A stretch of 64,000 nucleotides of DNA from Amorphochlora amoebiformis (lineage: Eukaryota; Cercozoa; Chlorarachniophyceae). Each line of letters starts with the position of its first letter. Position 1 is the first letter of the stretch. Below, piece after piece: positions 1 to 64,000 of this stretch. Made by a program: the position numbers and the translations under genes. The notes beneath the pieces were generated by a model, which was not told where the DNA came from, did not search any database, and was given only the letters and a program-made list of their open reading frames with translations. The stretch covers positions 186,001 to 250,000 of the forward strand of contig BAAHQB010000052.1 of assembly GCA_054601695.1 (NCBI GenBank). Direction: 5' to 3'.

Positions 1-94
1 ATTCACCTCTTTTCAGAAGTCCCCAAGTATTGCACTTACACATGCACACACACAAAATATATGATTTATGCCCATATACATATGCATACATTAC

Positions 95-17617
<17,523 letters not shown>

Positions 17618-17900
17618 TGTCAGAGGACACGTGTGAGAAATATGCCGATATTTTCATATTCGTTAAATAATTCTTCGGAGACAAACAGATTACAATGAGG
17701 ATGTCATTCAGAGTGACAACAATATCTGTCACAGTGAGGGACACCTGCCAATTTCAGCAGTGTCAGTCACTAGTCACTTATCGTGACTCCACCTACTCAA
17801 TTTCTTTTCGCCTAAATAAATTCCCATTGTGTGTTGTCACAGTGAATGACACTCTATAATTGCTGTGACACACCGTTTAGTCACTACTTCTGGTTGGAAA
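17618..17900. promoter_or_regulatory. GTCAC/GTGAC palindrome cluster upstream of the transporter
   Basis: Just upstream of the proposed transporter start, TGTCACAGTGA occurs twice (about 17,728 and 17,837), each followed by a GACAC, with further GTCAC, GTGAC and TGTGACAC motifs between 17,700 and 17,885. Clustered short inverted motifs 100-280 bp before a start suggest a binding-site cluster, but no factor can be named. Confidence 0.4.
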
Positions 17901-19029
17901 TGGGTGTCTGCCGGCAGGTGGGGGCAAACTTCACCTTCTGCGGACTCAAATCATATTAAAAATCACTATGAGAATCCCACAAGGTGTCAAAATAATGTGT
18001 AAGGAGGGAGACATAGAATTATTGAAGGGGGAGACATGATGTGTCTTTGAAGAGCGTGTTGTTCGGATGAGGTGAAGAAAGGGGGGAAAGGGCTGTTAAG
18101 GGGAGAGAGAATTTATTCTGAGTAATTTTGAGTGGAAAATTGACTTACCTTTCCATAATACAACTAGTTTGAAAGTTTGAAGGGTGTATCTCTCGAAAAA
18201 AATATTATCATGATACGTGAAACTTGGGAATTTTTCTCACGTCAATTTTAATGCACATGTACTATGCCGCATAAGTTTAACAAATGATCACAAATACTTC
18301 ACTGTACTAATGACATGTTGTGTCCGTATTTATACAGATATATACACATATATACTCACACATACACACATATACACACATATACATATATATATATATA
18401 TATATATATGAGACATTCGACAGGCGATAGAAGAGATATTTGGGCTCATTTTTTCATTGGCATAGGAGGGAGCACTCATGGAGCATCCCGTCCTAGGAGT
18501 AATTCTAATTCCAGCTTCCGAATTATAGATATTTGAGTATAGATATTTGAAGGGCGACCTTCATTTTTTCCACCCTGACCTAGCAGCACTTCGGCATTGC
18601 TCTAAAGGTTTGCGAGACGTCCTTAGGATTAGAGACGAGAGGCACAAATTTTGTCAATAATCTTCAAAACGGACTTCGGCTTGGATTTTGGAGTATTGAG
18701 CTCTCCATTCCTCATCTAGTCTAAACCTTAAGATCAATGAGCCCTTCGATGCAGATGGTTTGTCGTTTCTAAGGTTCTTAATTGAACCTTGGTTTTCCTA
18801 TGGCCCTGTGTGACCCGTTAGAGGTTCGTAAGCTTTTCTGACTGTTCTTATTCACCAAAGACGATACTGTTCCCCAATGAAGGTATTCGAGACGCTTATG
18901 TATATTTGTGTAGGCGTGTATATGCATTTATGATGTACATATGATATGATGTATATATATATATATATATAATATTATATTTATATATCATATATATATA
19001 TATATATATACATAGATGGATAACATTGG

Positions 19030-19076
<47 letters not shown>

Positions 19077-19812
19077 ATATGTATGTCTATGTGTGTATTG
19101 GTATATATATAAATATCTATATATATATATATATATGTGATATAACACTGTATAATAGATATATACTATGATATATGTATATATTTATATTATATATGTA
19201 TATATATATATATATATATACTAGATATATATATACAATACATATATATATATATATATATACATACGCTCACACGCGCATGCTCACAAATTACAATACA
19301 TACTAATATATATCTAAATTTCAGTATGATTAATACCCATTGAGAAATCGATCAAGTCTGTAACTACTAGAACTAGAGCTAGTAAATCGGTTTATCGGAT
19401 ATTGTCGCTGGACAATTGAAGATTCTAGAGACTGTCTAGATGACTCACTAGACTCACGCAGTGACTAATACTGACTATATGATATTAAATCTGGTATAAT
19501 ATTCTGTACTACAGTGTACTCCAGTGTAAACCAGGAATACCAGTATGATAACATCCAAAACCGTCACATACAAGTAATTTATTAATATTACTGTAAGCTT
19601 TGGTATGGAGTCTAATGGAGAACGGGCTATACAACACTGGTACCAACGGTTGAAATTTGAAACATACAGGACTTTACTCGAGAAAAAACTATCTACAATC
19701 AATTGCTTGTCAACGACAACTCCCAGAACTTCTGTCACCTAAAATTAATGAAATAATCATTGTTATAATTTTGAAAAAAAACCAAAAGAGGTGGAAAGGA
19801 AATATGTGAGCC
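17900..19812. other. intergenic region between transporter and coiled-coil gene
   Basis: Mostly unique AT-rich sequence, with TA microsatellites at 18,380-18,410 and 18,950-19,260. CTAG tetranucleotides are frequent around 19,365-19,460. I see no gene that passes both the splice-site and the composition test. The region should hold the 3' UTR of the upstream gene and the promoter of the transporter. Confidence 0.5.
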
Positions 19813-26879
<7,067 letters not shown>

Positions 26880-27098
26880 CTTCCCGAACGAGATCGAATG
26901 GATGCCATCTCTGGGACAAGGGCGGGACTATGAGTTGCCGACTTTTTCGAGAAGATTCTTTATCTGAAATAGCAATAATGATATATCGAAATAAAAAAAT
27001 AGCAATACTAGATATCCGATAAACATATATATGTATATCGGCGTTTCGATATTCAATTACCTACACAGCGTGATATTACGCTAAATCACGCACGGTCA
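26880..27098. promoter_or_regulatory. divergent promoter region, coiled-coil / methyltransferase
   Basis: 219 bp between the minus-strand ATG at 26,879 and the plus-strand ATG at 27,099. It is unique sequence, AT-rich in the middle (26,970-27,060), without a long microsatellite, and must hold both 5' regions if the starts are right. An upstream non-coding exon for either gene cannot be excluded. Confidence 0.45.
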
Positions 27099-35320
<8,222 letters not shown>

Positions 35321-35360
35321 ATTGTTGTTTTGTTGTGGGTAGGTGAGATGTGTCGATTAT

Positions 35361-35631
35361 TTTATATTCGAATGTGTTTTAGTTTTCCTGCTAAAAATGG
35401 ACGGTTTGTATGTATATATAAATAAGCACATATATACATGCATAGTATATATATATACATATTTTTTTATATATATTATATATATATATATATATGTATA
35501 TGTATATTTGTATATACATACATACATATATATGTATATATATAATATATATATATATATGTATATATCTATATATGTATATATATATATATACATATAT
35601 GTATATATCTATACATATACATATACAAATT

Positions 35632-35667
<36 letters not shown>

Positions 35668-35742
35668 ACATATATATATATATACTTACATATGCATACA
35701 TGTATATGTAAGTATTTATGTATGTGTATGTATACATATACA

Positions 35743-35786
<44 letters not shown>

Positions 35787-36315
35787 TTGAATGTATGTAA
35801 TTAAATATTACACACCAACCCATTCTTCAACTTACCCAGCTAAAAGAAATACTTCTGACTGATTTGAAGCCCCCTGAGGAGTGCACGCAATGCAAAGCTA
35901 CCCCGATTTCACGTATGAGGCTAACAATGGCCACCAAACGATCCCGACCAGACTTCGATGCAAAGCTTTAGACTAGATAAGTCTTCGTTGAATACTATTG
36001 TGACTATCTAGACAATCCACTTGAAGGGCGGGGTTCGGGTTAAAAGGGTAAGGGTTAACCCTAACCCTGGTAGATATTGATGACTGGCCTATATAGCTAT
36101 TCTAGTATTGTATTACATGCAAGTTGATTGATCAATAAGTATAATATTATTAATTCTGTATCACTTGAAACTGTGTAGTAATTCTTATTTATAACAAATT
36201 TGAGATTAACATGTGCTACTAAGATCTAGTACTCAAAAGAGACATAGCTAGTGTTAGGTAGGCCGCTGAATGTGTATGCATATGGAGGCCCTAAGTCAGC
36301 CAAAGTACTATACAT
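35361..36315. other. intergenic, between convergent genes
   Basis: (TA)n and TATG repeats to about 35,790, then 500 bp of unique AT-rich sequence with a short head-to-head telomeric motif (AAGGGTTAACCCTAACCC near 36,050). No gene seen. Confidence 0.55.
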
Positions 36316-42412
<6,097 letters not shown>

Positions 42413-42599
42413 GTGTGCTGCTGGAGGCTCTGAGAGCGTTTCGATTAATAATATATTAATCAGGATTAAGGCGATTTCACATAATAAATTTCTCTAAACT
42501 ACGGAAGACGAGAAATTAATTCGAACATTAGCCGATTAATTAATACCTCGTGGCGGATCTTCGACTGGTCTTGAGGCACAGGACACCAGGCTTGTGCGG
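42413..42599. promoter_or_regulatory. divergent promoter region, 2H phosphoesterase / G alpha
   Basis: 187 bp between the two start codons. It is free of microsatellite, AT-rich around 42,440-42,545 (TAATAATATATTAATCAGG, GATTAATTAATACC) and GC-rich near both starts. A shared bidirectional promoter is inferred from the spacing only. Confidence 0.5.
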
Positions 42600-45201
<2,602 letters not shown>

Positions 45202-45574
45202 CCAGATAAAGCAGACTTCAACGACAGATAACTAGATCCATTGTTGCCGTCCTGGTTACTATTAGCGAGCCTGGATGTCGCGATGCCCGTAGCAATTGTT
45301 AACCGTGAAGCTGAGTACCCGGTCTAGGTGTGTACCGAGGTCTCTCTCCGGCGGTTTAATTGTGTAGTGTAGTTGTGTGTGTGTGTTATCCATGCATAAC
45401 TCATAGAAGAATTAGTCACTTTGTCTATCTCTTACCCTGGTCGATCTAGTCGATCGATAAACTTTAAACTTCCAATTGATTGCATTGGTATTGCAGTGGT
45501 TATGTATATGTATACATAATCTAGATATTATATATATATTTTCATATATATATATATATATGTGTGTGTACTAG

Positions 45575-45615
<41 letters not shown>

Positions 45616-46551
45616 AATATATATACATATATAATATATATATATGTATGTATATACATAGATATATGTATATGTGTACGTGTATTATATATATATATAT
45701 ATATATTATATTATATATATCATGATATGTATACATGCATATGCATATTATAATACTAGTTATCTAGACTATATATACCCAGTATCTCCTAGATCTAGTA
45801 TGTACATATATCTAGATATATAGGCCTTATATCTCAGGCTACACAGATCTAACGTAACTAGCGTAACCGTTAACGTTATGTAAGTACAGGTGGTTCTCCA
45901 TACGTCTAGTACGTACTACACATTATAGTGACTAGATGTACGCAAGCGAGTACGTACGTACGGGTATGTGCGTGTACGTACGTACGTACGGGTACGTGCG
46001 TGTACGTACGTACGGGTACGTGCGTGTACGGGTACGTGCGTGTACGTACGTACGGGTACGTGCGTGTACGTACGTACGGGTACGTGCGTGTACGTACGTA
46101 CGGGTACGTGGGTGTACTAGGTGTACGTACGTACGGGTACGTACGTGTACGTACGTACGGGTACGTGCGTGTACGTACGTACGGGTACAGTCTAGACGGT
46201 ATACACACACTGGATACCATGCAGCCGGTATACGTATTGAACAACGTATATACTAATATTGGTACTATATTATTGGTATAGACCGGTCATACATACGTAT
46301 ACGTTGATATGCAACATACGTACGGTCGCGATCGGAGTGTATAACGTACTTAATTACTAGAATTAGTCAGTACTAGCCGATAGGTATACGCTAGAATATA
46401 TAAGTATATTGCAGTAAATGTACAATAACAGTATACGTAGTGGAATGTGGCGCTGAACATGACAAATACATTATGATACATTTTTCGTATGTGCTACAGC
46501 TTCTCTAGACGTCCGTGTCAGAATACCTAGAACATACATACATATATATTG

Positions 46552-46598
<47 letters not shown>

Positions 46599-46940
46599 GA
46601 TAATATATAGGATGTGAATCTAGTCAATGATCTGGATGATAGCGGTTGAATACTACTGCTAGGCTGATAATGTTACAAGATTTAGTAGATCCATAGCGAG
46701 ATTTGCCGCATTCCAGGTAAGATACAGGTGGTGTCTACAGTAGAGATACAGGTCGATCGCGATACCATGATCATCATGTGACCCTGCCTAGCCAGCATAG
46801 ATAGGCCGCCGGCTCATACAATAAAATCTACAATGTCTTTTTTAATTACTAATCCCCTTCTTCAATCCAGGTATTTCTGAAAAATGTATACGATATTTAT
46901 GTGTAACAATTTTATGTACAATTTACTTATAGGTACCTAT
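45202..46940. other. intergenic between convergent genes; CTAG/GTAC-rich
   Basis: Region between the ends of the G alpha gene and the IQ-motif gene. (TA)n at 45,530-45,740 and 46,550-46,595; the rest is unusually rich in CTAG, GTAC, CGTACG and CCGG. A 250-bp GTACGT minisatellite lies at 45,945-46,196. No gene seen. Confidence 0.55.
45945..46196. repeat. GTACGTACGTACGGGTACGTGC minisatellite
   Basis: About ten units of 14-26 bp, each with runs of the self-complementary GTAC tetranucleotide followed by GGGTACGTGC. All four sense frames are open for about 90-115 codons, which is a property of the repeat and not evidence of a gene. Confidence 0.9.
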
Positions 46941-63215
<16,275 letters not shown>

Positions 63216-63235
63216 CTAAATGCAAATCTATATAC

Positions 63236-63284
<49 letters not shown>

Positions 63285-63317
63285 TATTTATGTATATGTA
63301 TACATATATATGTATAC

Positions 63318-63353
<36 letters not shown>

Positions 63354-63377
63354 TTACGTATTTAAATATGTCTGTAT

Positions 63378-63422
<45 letters not shown>

Positions 63423-63603
63423 CATATGTATATACATATATACATATATATGTAGACAATATGTATATATAGACATATGTACTTAGACATATGAATATAC
63501 ACATATAATACATATGCATATATGTATATATATATATATATATGTAGACAATATATATATAAATATATATATGTATATGTAGACATATGTTTTTGTGTGT
63601 CTG

Positions 63604-63673
<70 letters not shown>

Positions 63674-63794
63674 ATATATATATATATGCATGTATAAATA
63701 TAGAGTTGTAATATATGTACCATTTAAAAAGTGCCAGACAACTCTTTTCATATTAGACATGCACATTTTTATGTACATGCACATACACCTACAC

Positions 63795-63837
<43 letters not shown>

Positions 63838-63845
63838 ATATATAC

Positions 63846-63883
<38 letters not shown>

Positions 63884-63914
63884 TATATATATATAATATT
63901 ACATACACATATAC

Positions 63915-63952
<38 letters not shown>

Positions 63953-64000
63953 ATGTGTGTTTATATATACATATATACATACATGTAGGATGTGTGAGTA
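63216..64000. repeat. TA/CA/TG microsatellites to the window end
   Basis: Simple repeats with one unique island at 63,718-63,775 that could hold a further upstream exon of the IQ gene on the minus strand; not convincing. Confidence 0.8.

Noticed and set aside
45928-46281. Overlapping open frames rich in Tyr-Val-Arg and Thr-Tyr-Pro
   Set aside because: Created by the GTACGT minisatellite; open on both strands in several frames.

Overview
The window comes from a nuclear genome of a eukaryote, probably a unicellular one. Genes are split by GT-AG introns, one gene encodes a heterotrimeric G-protein alpha subunit, and interstitial TTAGGG-type telomeric repeats are frequent. The lineage cannot be fixed from the sequence. 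Most of the DNA is (TA)n microsatellite, with GA/CT, CG and pentanucleotide blocks. The very long Tyr-Ile, Ser-Leu or Arg-Ala reading frames are translations of these repeats and not genes. The real genes are short exons scattered between the repeats. I found them by looking for non-repetitive islands with an acceptor, a donor and a reading frame whose phase joins the next island.

From left to right I see six genes. (1) A minus-strand multi-exon membrane transporter of the major facilitator type runs from about 17.6 kb off the left edge. (2) A minus-strand 11-exon gene (26,879 to 19,813) codes for a ~1,286-residue disordered and coiled-coil protein. (3) A plus-strand class I SAM methyltransferase resembling the METTL21/family-16 lysine methyltransferases runs from 27,099 to about 35,320. 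(4) A minus-strand 7-exon 2H phosphoesterase (LigT-like, 244 aa) runs from 42,412 to 36,316. (5) A plus-strand 6-exon G alpha subunit (370 aa) runs from 42,600 to 45,201. (6) A minus-strand gene of about 25 very small exons runs from about 63.2 kb to 46.9 kb and codes for an IQ-motif protein.

Genes 2/3 and 4/5 are divergent pairs with only 219 and 187 bp between start codons. Genes 3/4 and 5/6 are convergent. Genes 2, 4 and 5 join in phase without gaps. Genes 1, 3 and 6 have stretches where an exon is missing or a phase does not fit, and I say where.

The most striking signal is a recurring pattern that I call junction echoes. Decayed copies of a splice site plus the adjoining part of its exon lie on the intron side of the intact exon, separated by TA tracts. 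At least eight exons in four genes show it. One copy is inverted, and in one case a whole in-frame 51-nt exon has been duplicated.
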